Shown here in pieces: positions 34,874-42,610 of a stretch of 64,000 nucleotides of DNA (position 1 is the first letter of the stretch; each line of letters begins with the position of its first letter). Below the pieces are notes generated by a model. That model did not search any database and was not told where the DNA came from. It saw only the letters and a list, made by a program, of their open reading frames with translations. Source of the DNA: DATGPD01 sp041398565 (lineage in GTDB: Bacteria > Planctomycetota > UBA1135 > UBA2386); contig JAWKUN010000003.1 in the NCBI GenBank assembly GCA_041398565.1, positions 1,488,001 through 1,552,000 on the forward strand, written 5' to 3'. The translations under genes and the position numbers were made by a program.

Positions 34874-37213
34874 ATGACGGATCGCATCGTTGCTCGCATC
34901 GGACAGGAACTGAGTGCCGCCGACCGTCAGGTCGAGGCGGCGGTGGCGCTGCTGGATGGCGGCGCGACCGTGCCCTTCATCGCCCGCTACCGCAAGGAGG
35001 CCACAGGCGGTCTCGACGACGTGCAGCTGCGCGCGCTCGAAGAACGCCTGACCTACCTGCGCGAGCTCGAGGAGCGTCGCGCCGCGGTGCTCGAGAGCAT
35101 CCAGAGCCAGGGCAAGCTGACCCCGGAGCTGCAGAAGCAGATCGAGGGCGCCGACACCAAGCAGCGCCTGGAGGACCTGTATTTGCCGTACAAGCAGAAG
35201 CGCCGCACCAAGGCGATGATCGCCAGGGAGGCAGGCATCGAGCCGCTCGCCGATGCACTGCTACAGGACCCGGCGCAGGAACCGTTGGCCGCGGCGGCGA
35301 AGTACCTGAACGCCGAGGCCGGATTCGCCGACGCACCGGCGGTGCTCGAGGGCGCGCAGCAGATCCTCATGGAGCGTTTCGCCGAGGATGCGACGCTCCT
35401 GCAAGACCTGCGCGAGTACGTCTGGACGCACGCCGAGTTGCGCGCCGACGTGGCCAGCGAGCAGAAGAAGGAAGACCCCGAGGCGCAGAAGTTCCGCGAC
35501 TACTTCGCTCACAAGGAGTCGCTGGCGAGCATGCCTTCGCACCGGGCGCTCGCCATCCTGCGCGCGCGCCGCGAGGGCGCGGTGCTCGTCGACCTGTGGC
35601 CCGATCCAGACGGCAAGGACGCCAAGGACTGCGCCGCCTGCGAGCAGAAGATCGCTGCCCGCTTCCAGATCGCCGACAAGGGCCGCAAGGCCGACGCCTT
35701 CCTGCGCGACACCGTGCGCAAGGCCTGGCGGATCAAGGTCAGCACCCATCTCGATGTCGAGCTGATGACCCGCCTGCGCGAGCGCGCCGAGGAGGACGCC
35801 ATGGCGGTGTTCGGCGCCAACCTGAAGGACCTGCTGCTCGCCGCGCCCGCGGGCGCGCGCTGCACGATGGGTCTCGACCCCGGCCTGCGCACCGGCGTCA
35901 AGGTCGCCGTCGTCGACAAGACCGGCAAGGTCGTCGACACCGCCACCATCTACCCGCACGTTCCGTTCCAGAAGTGGGACGAGTCGATCGGCGTGCTTGC
36001 GGCGTTGTGCAAGAAGCACGCGGTCGAGGTCATCGCCTTCGGCAACGGCACCGCTTCGCGTGAGACCGACAAGCTGGTGCGCGATCTGCTCGAGCGCCAC
36101 CCCGACCTCGGCGCCAGCAAGGTGATGGTGTCGGAGGCCGGCGCCTCGGTGTACTCGGCCAGCGAACTCGCCTCGCAGGAGCTGCCTCGGCTCGACGTCT
36201 CCCTGCGTGGCGCCGTGTCGATCGCCCGCCGGCTGCAGGACCCGCTCGCCGAGCTGGTGAAGATCGAGCCCAAGGCCATCGGCGTCGGCCAGTACCAACA
36301 CGACCTCAACCAGTCGCGCCTGGGCAAGCGCCTGGACGCGGTGGTCGAAGACTGCGTCAACGGCGTCGGCGTCGACCTCAACACCGCGTCGCCGGCGTTG
36401 CTGTCCCGCGTCGCCGGGCTGTCGCCGACCCTGGCCAAGAACATCGTGAGCCACCGCGACCAACACGGCGCCTTCCGCAGTCGCAAGCAGCTTCTCGACG
36501 TCGACCGATTGGGACCCAAGGCCTTCGAGCAGTCTGCCGGCTTCCTGCGCATCCGTGGCGGCGACAACCCGCTCGATGCGTCGGGCGTGCACCCCGAGGC
36601 CTACCCGGTCGTGGAGCGCATCCTGGCCAAGACCGGCCGCAGCGTCGACGCGCTCGTGGGCGACACGGCGGCGTTGCGCGGCCTCCGGCCCGACGAGTTC
36701 ACCGACGCGACCTTCGGTGTGCCGACGGTGGCCGACATCCTGCAGGAGCTGGAGAAGCCCGGCCGCGACCCGCGCCCGGAGTTCAAGACGGCGACCTTCC
36801 AGGACGGCGTCGAGGCGATCGCTGATCTGAAGGAAGGCATGATTCTCGAGGGTGTGGTGACCAACGTCGCCCAGTTCGGCGCCTTCGTCGACATCGGCGT
36901 CCACCAGGACGGTCTCGTGCACGTGTCCTGCCTGTCGCGCGACTACGTCAGCGACCCGCGCACCGTGGTGAAGGCCGGTCAGGTAGTGAGAGTGAAGGTG
37001 TTGTCGGTCGACGTGCAGCGCCAGCGGATCGGCCTGTCGATGCGCCTCGACGACGCGCCCGGCCAGCAGGGTCGCGGCGGCCGTCCCCGCAGCGAAGCCG
37101 CCGAGTCGGGCGGTCGCGGGCCGCGTCCGGCGCCGCCGCCACCACGCCGCGACGACCCGCCGGCCAAGAGTGCGCTGGCCGCCGCGCTCGACAAGTGGCA
37201 GAAGAAGCCGTAG
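34874..37213 (+). CDS. tex: transcription accessory / RNA-binding protein Tex
   Basis: 779 residues from ATG 34874. Tex domains in order: helix-turn-helix N-terminal block with PFIARYRKEATGGLDDVQLR, coiled coil with DTKQRLEDLYLPYKQKRRTK, YqgF/RNase H-like domain (about 330-460: TMGLDPGLRTGVKVAVVD), helix-hairpin-helix (about 500-560: LNTASPALLSRVAGLSPTLA) and an S1 domain (about 655-725: GMILEGVVTNVAQFGAFVDI). Length is normal. The C-terminal tail is Gly/Arg/Pro-rich and probably disordered. Tex binds nucleic acid and affects transcription and stress tolerance. It ends just before repeat copy 4. Confidence 0.95.
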   Translation: MTDRIVARIGQELSAADRQVEAAVALLDGGATVPFIARYRKEATGGLDDVQLRALEERLTYLRELEERRAAVLESIQSQGKLTPELQKQIEGADTKQRLEDLYLPYKQKRRTKAMIAREAGIEPLADALLQDPAQEPLAAAAKYLNAEAGFADAPAVLEGAQQILMERFAEDATLLQDLREYVWTHAELRADVASEQKKEDPEAQKFRDYFAHKESLASMPSHRALAILRARREGAVLVDLWPDPDGKDAKDCAACEQKIAARFQIADKGRKADAFLRDTVRKAWRIKVSTHLDVELMTRLRERAEEDAMAVFGANLKDLLLAAPAGARCTMGLDPGLRTGVKVAVVDKTGKVVDTATIYPHVPFQKWDESIGVLAALCKKHAVEVIAFGNGTASRETDKLVRDLLERHPDLGASKVMVSEAGASVYSASELASQELPRLDVSLRGAVSIARRLQDPLAELVKIEPKAIGVGQYQHDLNQSRLGKRLDAVVEDCVNGVGVDLNTASPALLSRVAGLSPTLAKNIVSHRDQHGAFRSRKQLLDVDRLGPKAFEQSAGFLRIRGGDNPLDASGVHPEAYPVVERILAKTGRSVDALVGDTAALRGLRPDEFTDATFGVPTVADILQELEKPGRDPRPEFKTATFQDGVEAIADLKEGMILEGVVTNVAQFGAFVDIGVHQDGLVHVSCLSRDYVSDPRTVVKAGQVVRVKVLSVDVQRQRIGLSMRLDDAPGQQGRGGRPRSEAAESGGRGPRPAPPPPRRDDPPAKSALAAALDKWQKKP

Positions 37214-37228
37214 CGATCCCTCCAGTTG

Positions 37229-37253
37229 GTGTCAGACTCCACTCTGCTACTTC
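37229..37253 (+). repeat. palindromic repeat family, copy 4 (half element)
   Basis: GGTGTCAGACTCCACTCTGC then TACTTC; the reverse complement of copy 1 apart from one base. It lies 16-40 bases after the tex stop. Confidence 0.85.
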
Positions 37254-37376
37254 AGGACGCGCGCGCTTTCCTGGGTTTGTCGGTGAGCCCTCTGCGCGCC
37301 GGGGGATGGGGAGGTCGACCGTGGCGTCGCGCGACACGAGGTCGCGGGCGCGGTTCGACTTCCCTGGAGGATCCCG

Positions 37377-39629
37377 ATGCGCTTCCTTTCCTGCTCCGCC
37401 GTCCTGGCCATCTCCGTGTTCTCCGGGTCGCCGAACTCTGTGGCGGCCCAGCTTCCCATCCCGACCGCGACGAAGACGCCGGCGCTTCCTGCCGACTTCG
37501 TTGTGCCGATCCACTCGCAGCCGGCGGACCCGGTCTTCGGCGAGTACGGCACGTGGGCCGGCGGCCGCTCCTACAAGGTGCGCTTCGGCGAGGTCGTGAC
37601 CTTCTTCCCGCGCCTCGGCGCGCGCGCACCACGCAACCTGCCGCTGGCCTGGCGCACGCTGTCGGTGCGCGTCGGTGCGTCCGATCTCGCCGCGACCGGC
37701 GGCCCGGTGCGCACCCGCGTCGCCGGACCGCACCGCTTCGAGTACGAGCGGGGCGACGTGGTCGAAGCCTACGACGTGCGTCCCGACGGCCTCGAGCAGA
37801 CGTTCGTCCTGGCGGCGCCGCCCGCAGCCGCCGGCGACTTCGTGGTCGAAGGTGAACTGCAGACCGAACTGCGCGCGCAGCCGGTGGTGGCGCAGCACGG
37901 AGACCTCGTCTTCGCCGACGCGCTCGGGCAGCCGGTACTGAGCTACGGACGCGCCTTCGTCCTCGACGCCGGCGGCCGCAAGCAGGCGATCGCCACCGAG
38001 TTCGACGGTCAGCGCGTGCGCCTGCGCGTGCCGCACGCCTTCCTGCGCGACGCCACCTACCCGGTCACCATCGACCCGCTGACGCAGTCGATGTTCCTCA
38101 ACCTCGACGGCTACCGCAACGCCGACGTCGGCGCGCAGGCCGAGTCGTCCGGCCAGACCCAGATGGTGGCCTGGAGCCTCTACACCAGCACCACGGACAT
38201 CGACACGATCGTCTACACCTACGCCCCCAACTGGACCACCAGCGCCCAGGTGTTCGCCGACCTCAGCGACTCTTGGCACAGCGACCATCCTTCGGTCGCC
38301 TACAGTGGCGCCGCCGACCGCTGGGTCGTCGCCTTCGAGCGGCAGAACACCGTGTCGCAGATCCGGCTCTACCTGCATGCGCGCGACAACACCGGCTTCA
38401 ACACCGGGTCGATGGTGTTCCTGCCGCGGATGACCAGCACCTCGCACGACTGGAAAGCCAGCGTCGGGACGCAAGTCAGCAGCTCCAGCGCCCTGGCGCT
38501 GGTCGTGTGCCAGAGCGAGTTCGGGGCCCAGTTCGACCCCAATGGCGTGAGCGACGTGTTCGGACGCCTGGTCGACGTGGCGACCGGCGCCATGGCGAGC
38601 GCGGCACTGCCGCTGGCCGGCGCCGTGTCCTCGAGCCTCGACCGCGAAGGCGCCACCGTCACGCGCGGCACCCACGGCTCGTTCTACTGGCAGACGGCGT
38701 GGTCGCAGCGCAGCCTCGCCGGCAAGTTCGAGCTCGAAACGGCGCAGGTCGACAACGACGGGACGGTGCGACCGGCCGTGCGCATCGACGACCCGACCCA
38801 GGACTTCCACAAGGTCCTGGCGCGCGTCGACGGCGCCGACGGCGAGTTCCTGGTCAGCTACGTGCTCGCCGATCAGGTCGGGCAGGGGTACGGCCGGACG
38901 CTGATGGCGACGCGCTTTCGCAACACCTACCCGCAGATCGTCGACGTGCGCCACCGCGCGCTGTTCGTGGCGCAGGGCACCGAGACCGTGGTCAACAGCA
39001 GCCTCGCCTTCGACCGCGGCACCGGCTCGCACTGGGCCGCGGCGTTCCACACGGCGTCGCAGGTGGGCAACCCGCACTACGCGTTGGTGGCGCGCGTGGG
39101 CTACGAGGCGGGTGTCACCGAGCTGCAGCAGCTCACCTCGAGCACCAACCTGAGCTGGCGGCCCGTGGTGGCGCACAGCGGCACGGCGCGCGGCTTCCTG
39201 GTCGTGAACTCGGAGTTCAACGCGCTGTCCGGGCGCGACTTCTACTACCCGCTCTCGGCCGGCACCTCGATCGTCGGCCCGGGCTGCGGTGGCGCGACCA
39301 TCAGCGCGCGCAACCCCTACGCCGGCAACCACAACTTCTACGTCTACCTCGCGGGTGCGCCGGCGGGGCAGCCGGCCACGCTGCTGTTGAGCCTTGCCGC
39401 CGGCTCCACGCCTCTCGACTTCTTGGGCATGGCCGGCTGCGTCCTGCACCTCGCCCCTGCCTCGCTGCTGACGTTGCCGCCGACCACCACGACCATCTTC
39501 GGGATCAACGCCCACCTGCCATTGCCCGACACCTTCTTCGGCGAGCTCTACGCCCAGTGGTGGCACGGTGACCCCGCGGCGGCCGGCGGCGCGCGCGTGT
39601 CGCCGGGCCTGCAGGTCCGCGTGCGGTAG
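37377..39629 (+). CDS. large secreted beta-rich protein with G.GC.G C-terminal module
   Basis: 750 residues. Signal peptide MRFLSCSAVLAISVFSGSPN with cleavage near VAAQ. Residues about 45-235 form a domain with TYPVTIDPLTQ, a phrase common in repeat-containing surface proteins. Residues about 240-620 look like beta-propeller blades or repeated strands ending in Trp/Asp turns (QMVAWSLYTSTTDIDTIVYT, DRWVVAFERQNTVSQIRLYL, GSFYWQTAWSQRSLAGKFEL). Residues 633-750 are a C-terminal module beginning GPGCGGATISA, with APAG and AGCVLHL, related to that of the lipoprotein at 41100-42308. No enzyme motif. Location: outside the cytoplasm. Confidence 0.75.
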   Translation: MRFLSCSAVLAISVFSGSPNSVAAQLPIPTATKTPALPADFVVPIHSQPADPVFGEYGTWAGGRSYKVRFGEVVTFFPRLGARAPRNLPLAWRTLSVRVGASDLAATGGPVRTRVAGPHRFEYERGDVVEAYDVRPDGLEQTFVLAAPPAAAGDFVVEGELQTELRAQPVVAQHGDLVFADALGQPVLSYGRAFVLDAGGRKQAIATEFDGQRVRLRVPHAFLRDATYPVTIDPLTQSMFLNLDGYRNADVGAQAESSGQTQMVAWSLYTSTTDIDTIVYTYAPNWTTSAQVFADLSDSWHSDHPSVAYSGAADRWVVAFERQNTVSQIRLYLHARDNTGFNTGSMVFLPRMTSTSHDWKASVGTQVSSSSALALVVCQSEFGAQFDPNGVSDVFGRLVDVATGAMASAALPLAGAVSSSLDREGATVTRGTHGSFYWQTAWSQRSLAGKFELETAQVDNDGTVRPAVRIDDPTQDFHKVLARVDGADGEFLVSYVLADQVGQGYGRTLMATRFRNTYPQIVDVRHRALFVAQGTETVVNSSLAFDRGTGSHWAAAFHTASQVGNPHYALVARVGYEAGVTELQQLTSSTNLSWRPVVAHSGTARGFLVVNSEFNALSGRDFYYPLSAGTSIVGPGCGGATISARNPYAGNHNFYVYLAGAPAGQPATLLLSLAAGSTPLDFLGMAGCVLHLAPASLLTLPPTTTTIFGINAHLPLPDTFFGELYAQWWHGDPAAAGGARVSPGLQVRVR

Positions 39630-39696
39630 AGAAACGGCGATCCGCGGCGGCGCGGTGGGCGGCGCGGTTCGCCGGCCGCCGCGCTACGCTGCCCGG

Positions 39697-41007
39697 GTGG
39701 TCCACCCTCCCGTCTCGCGTCGTTCGTTCCTGAAGAGCTCGGCCGCGCTCGCCGCGGCGCCCCTCCTGCAACCCTGGCGCACCAGCCCGGGCGAGACCCT
39801 CAACGTCGCTTGTGTCGGCGTCGGCGGCCAGGGCGGCTACGACCTGCAACAGGTGGCGAGCGGCAAGAACGTGCGCATCGTCGCGCTGTGCGACGTCGAC
39901 GCCAATCACCTCGGCCAGGCCGCCGAGCGACACGAAGGCGCGCGCACCTTCGCCGACTTCCGCCGCATGTTCGACGCGATGGCCAAGGACCTCGACGCCG
40001 TCGTGGTGTCCACTCCCGACCACATGCACGGCTCGGTGGCGCTCGCCGCCATGCGCCTCGGCAAGCACGTGTATTGCCAGAAGCCGATCGCGCACAACTT
40101 GCACGAGTGCCGGCGCATGGCCGAGGTCGCGGCGGCGCAACGCGTGGTGACGCAGATGGGCACGCAGATCCACGCGCACGAGGCCTACCGCACGGCGGTC
40201 GCGACCCTGCAGAGCGGCGTGCTCGGCAAGGTGAGGGAGGCGCACCTGTGGGTGGGCAAGTCGTGGGCGGGGCCGGCGGCGGGCCGGCCGGCCCGCAAGG
40301 ATCCGGTGCCCGAAGCGCTCGCCTGGGACCTGTGGCTCGGCGCCGCCCCGGAGAGGCCGTTCGTGCAGGGCCTCTACCACCCGGCCAACTGGCGCGGCTG
40401 GCTCGACTTCGGCTCCGGCACGCTCGGCGACATGGGCTGCCACATCTTCGACCCGGTGTTCACCGCGCTCGGCCTCGGCGCGCCGCGCACGGTGACGTCG
40501 CACGGCCCGCAACACCACGCCGAGACCTTCGCTGGCGACGAAGACGTGCGATACACGTTCGGCGGGACCGCGCACACCGTCGAGACCTTGCCCCTGCGCT
40601 GGACGGACGGCAGCGTGCGCCCCGACGCTGCACGCGCCCAGCTCGCGAAGGACGCCAAGCTGCCCGGCAGCGGCTCGTTCCTGGTGGGGGAGAAGGGCGT
40701 CATGGTGTTGCCGCACTGGTCGATGCCTTCGCTCTACGCCGACGGCAAGAAGCTCGACGTGCCGCTGGTCGAGCGCGCCGCGACCAACCACTACCACGAA
40801 TGGACCGACGCCTGCCGCGGCGAGGGCGAGACGACGACGCCATTCGCCTACGCCGGCCCGCTGACCGAGGCGGTGTTGGTCGGCACCATCGCCGGCCGCT
40901 TCCCCGGCAAGGCCCTGCAGTGGCACTCCGACGAGCTGAAGTTCGACGCCAAGGAAGCGACGGCGCTGGTGAAGCGAAGCTACCGCGAAGGCTGGGAGAT
41001 CGCCTGA
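39697..41007 (+). CDS. Tat-exported Gfo/Idh/MocA-family oxidoreductase
   Basis: 436 residues from GTG 39697, giving a twin-arginine signal (SRRSFLKSSAALAAAP). The earlier open frame is a shadow. NAD(P)-binding fold: LNVACVGVGGQGGYDLQQVA and IVALCDVDANHLGQAAE. Then AVVVSTPDHMHGSVALAAMR, the EKP-type motif as GKHVYCQKPIAHNLHECRRM, and the C-terminal substrate domain with LDFGSGTLGDMGCHIFDPVF and NHYHEWTDACRGEGETTTPF. Exported members of this family are abundant in planctomycetes and act on sugars or glycosides. The substrate is unknown. A 13-bp hairpin follows the stop by one base. Confidence 0.9.
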   Translation: MVHPPVSRRSFLKSSAALAAAPLLQPWRTSPGETLNVACVGVGGQGGYDLQQVASGKNVRIVALCDVDANHLGQAAERHEGARTFADFRRMFDAMAKDLDAVVVSTPDHMHGSVALAAMRLGKHVYCQKPIAHNLHECRRMAEVAAAQRVVTQMGTQIHAHEAYRTAVATLQSGVLGKVREAHLWVGKSWAGPAAGRPARKDPVPEALAWDLWLGAAPERPFVQGLYHPANWRGWLDFGSGTLGDMGCHIFDPVFTALGLGAPRTVTSHGPQHHAETFAGDEDVRYTFGGTAHTVETLPLRWTDGSVRPDAARAQLAKDAKLPGSGSFLVGEKGVMVLPHWSMPSLYADGKKLDVPLVERAATNHYHEWTDACRGEGETTTPFAYAGPLTEAVLVGTIAGRFPGKALQWHSDELKFDAKEATALVKRSYREGWEIA

Positions 41008-41008
41008 G

Positions 41009-41045
41009 GTCTGTGGGTCGCTGCGTCACGCCGCGACCCACAGAC
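41009..41045. terminator. 13-bp hairpin between convergent genes
   Basis: GTCTGTGGGTCGC (41009-41021) pairs perfectly with GCGACCCACAGAC (41033-41045) around an 11-base loop. It begins one base after the oxidoreductase stop. There is no T-run on either side, so it would be a U-less terminator or transcript-end stabiliser. Confidence 0.55.
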
Positions 41046-41099
41046 GCTCGCAGGTCCGACCGGCGCGTCGGCCAGACCGAGCCCGGTCGGCGCCGGACC

Positions 41100-42308
41100 T
41101 CACCGCGCGTCCAGCGTCTGCTTCACCGGCATGGTCAAGCCGCCGACGATGCCGCTGCTGCTCGGCGTCACGACCACCGACTGGAAGTGCAGGGTCAAGC
41201 CGGCGAGCACCGGGTCGGGTGGGATCGGCAGCGTGTGCACCGCCGTGCCCATCGGGTCGATCGGCTGCATCATCAGGAGGTCGGGGGTGACGAAGAGGTC
41301 GCAGCCCAGCCCGAAGAAGGGCGACAGATCGAGCTGCGTGGGCGCGAAGCCGAGCACCAGGGTGGAGAGGCCGGCGGGTGGGGCCTCGTCGACGCGCAGG
41401 ATCAGCGGGTCGCCGACACGCGAGACGCCGAACGGGTTGAGCTCGGGCTCCACCGCCAGGCCGCCGGCGCAGCCGTGGCCGTAGCGGATGTTGGCGACGG
41501 GCGCTGGCGGGAAGAACAGATCGGCGGGGCGCATGCCGCCCGACGTGCTGCTCCACTGCGTCTCGGTCACGTCCATCGAGAGGGGCAGATCCGCGACCAG
41601 CGGCCAAGTGATGCCGCGGCCGTCGACCAGCAGGTTGAGGTGCATGTGGCCGACGAAGCCGGCGGTGCCCTGCTGCACCAGGGTGAAGGTGTTGGACGGA
41701 TCTTGCGTCAGCGTCACGTTCCACGTGGCGATCCCGGGCAGGCCGACCTGCCACTGCACGTCGAGGACCGGTCCGCCGTAGCCCTGGCTGGTGGGCTGGA
41801 AGTCGCACAACACGAAGCCGCTCACCTGCAGCGGGTCGGTCGGGGTGGGGCCGGCGACGAGCACGGCGTCGCCGCTCTGCACGATCATCTGCTGCGGGCC
41901 GGTTCCGGGCGGCTTGTGGCCACGCACGTTGTAGCTGACCTGCTCGAGCGGGTTCGCCATGTTGCCACCGACGATGCGAGTGATGGCATCGATGATGTTC
42001 TTGGCCGTGGCCTGCGCCGCCTTGAGGCGGGCCTCGTTGCAGTTGAGGTAGGCGTTGATGGCGTTCAGCTTCTCCGTGGTGAGCTGCTGCAGCTGCAGGT
42101 TGAGCTGCTGGTAGGCCTGGTCGCGGCGCACCGGATCGGTGATGGCCGCCGCGTTCGCCTGCGCGTTCTTCTGGAAGTTGTCGACCGCGTCGCACATGGT
42201 CTTGCGGAACTGCGCCGGCGGCAGCTTGGTGAAGTCCCAGCTGCAGGCGCTGATCAGAGGGAGAAGGGAGAGGGCGCCGAGGCGCCACGCACGGAGGTTC
42301 GTGTTCAT
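41100..42308 (-). CDS. lipoprotein with G.GC.G C-terminal module
   Basis: 402 residues, ATG start. Signal peptide with lipobox ISAC (Cys22). Residues about 30-120 are a helical, Gln/Asn-rich region (RRDQAYQQLNLQLQQLTTEK), probably a helical bundle or coiled coil. Residues about 140-275 are beta-rich (VLVAGPTPTDPLQVSGFVLC). Residues 277-402 are a C-terminal module beginning GHGCAGGLAV with APPAGLSTLVL, GLGCDLFV and LPIPPDPVLAGLTLHFQ, matching the module of the secreted protein at 37377-39629. No catalytic motif. A strong hairpin lies directly upstream of the ATG. Confidence 0.7.
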   Translation of the reverse strand: MNTNLRAWRLGALSLLPLISACSWDFTKLPPAQFRKTMCDAVDNFQKNAQANAAAITDPVRRDQAYQQLNLQLQQLTTEKLNAINAYLNCNEARLKAAQATAKNIIDAITRIVGGNMANPLEQVSYNVRGHKPPGTGPQQMIVQSGDAVLVAGPTPTDPLQVSGFVLCDFQPTSQGYGGPVLDVQWQVGLPGIATWNVTLTQDPSNTFTLVQQGTAGFVGHMHLNLLVDGRGITWPLVADLPLSMDVTETQWSSTSGGMRPADLFFPPAPVANIRYGHGCAGGLAVEPELNPFGVSRVGDPLILRVDEAPPAGLSTLVLGFAPTQLDLSPFFGLGCDLFVTPDLLMMQPIDPMGTAVHTLPIPPDPVLAGLTLHFQSVVVTPSSSGIVGGLTMPVKQTLDAR

Positions 42309-42610
42309 GGGAAGTGCTCGATGCGGGCTGAATCGCCCGCATCTGCTTCCAGCGCGGACGCCGGCGCCAGCGGTCGCAAGAAACTTGCGAGGTTGGAGCG
42401 CGGCCGCGCGGCGCCTTCGCCATGTCCGCGCCGGCCTGGCCCGTCAGCGGTCGGAAGTGGGGTCGCGAGGTCCCTCCTGCCGCGTGGGAGTCGGACGGCG
42501 GATCATGGAGCTGGCGCCCGTCGGTCTCGGTGCTTTCGACGAGCGGTCCGAAAAAAGCGTCGTCGTGCCGGCGACCACGCCGCCCCCTGCCGCCGTAAGC
42601 TCCCCGGCCC
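42309..42610. other. 302-bp divergent intergenic region
   Basis: It separates the lipoprotein gene (minus) from mutS2 (plus). Apart from the hairpin at 42310-42350 I see no ORF, repeat or clear promoter. Confidence 0.5.
42310..42350 (-). promoter_or_regulatory. leader hairpin abutting the lipoprotein start codon
   Basis: Inner stem GATGCGGGC/GCCCGCATC (9 bp, loop TGAATC, 42320-42343) is extended by an outer stem GGAAG/CTTCC (42310-42314 with 42346-42350). On the minus strand the structure ends one base before the ATG of the lipoprotein gene, where a ribosome-binding site would be expected. Confidence 0.5.
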
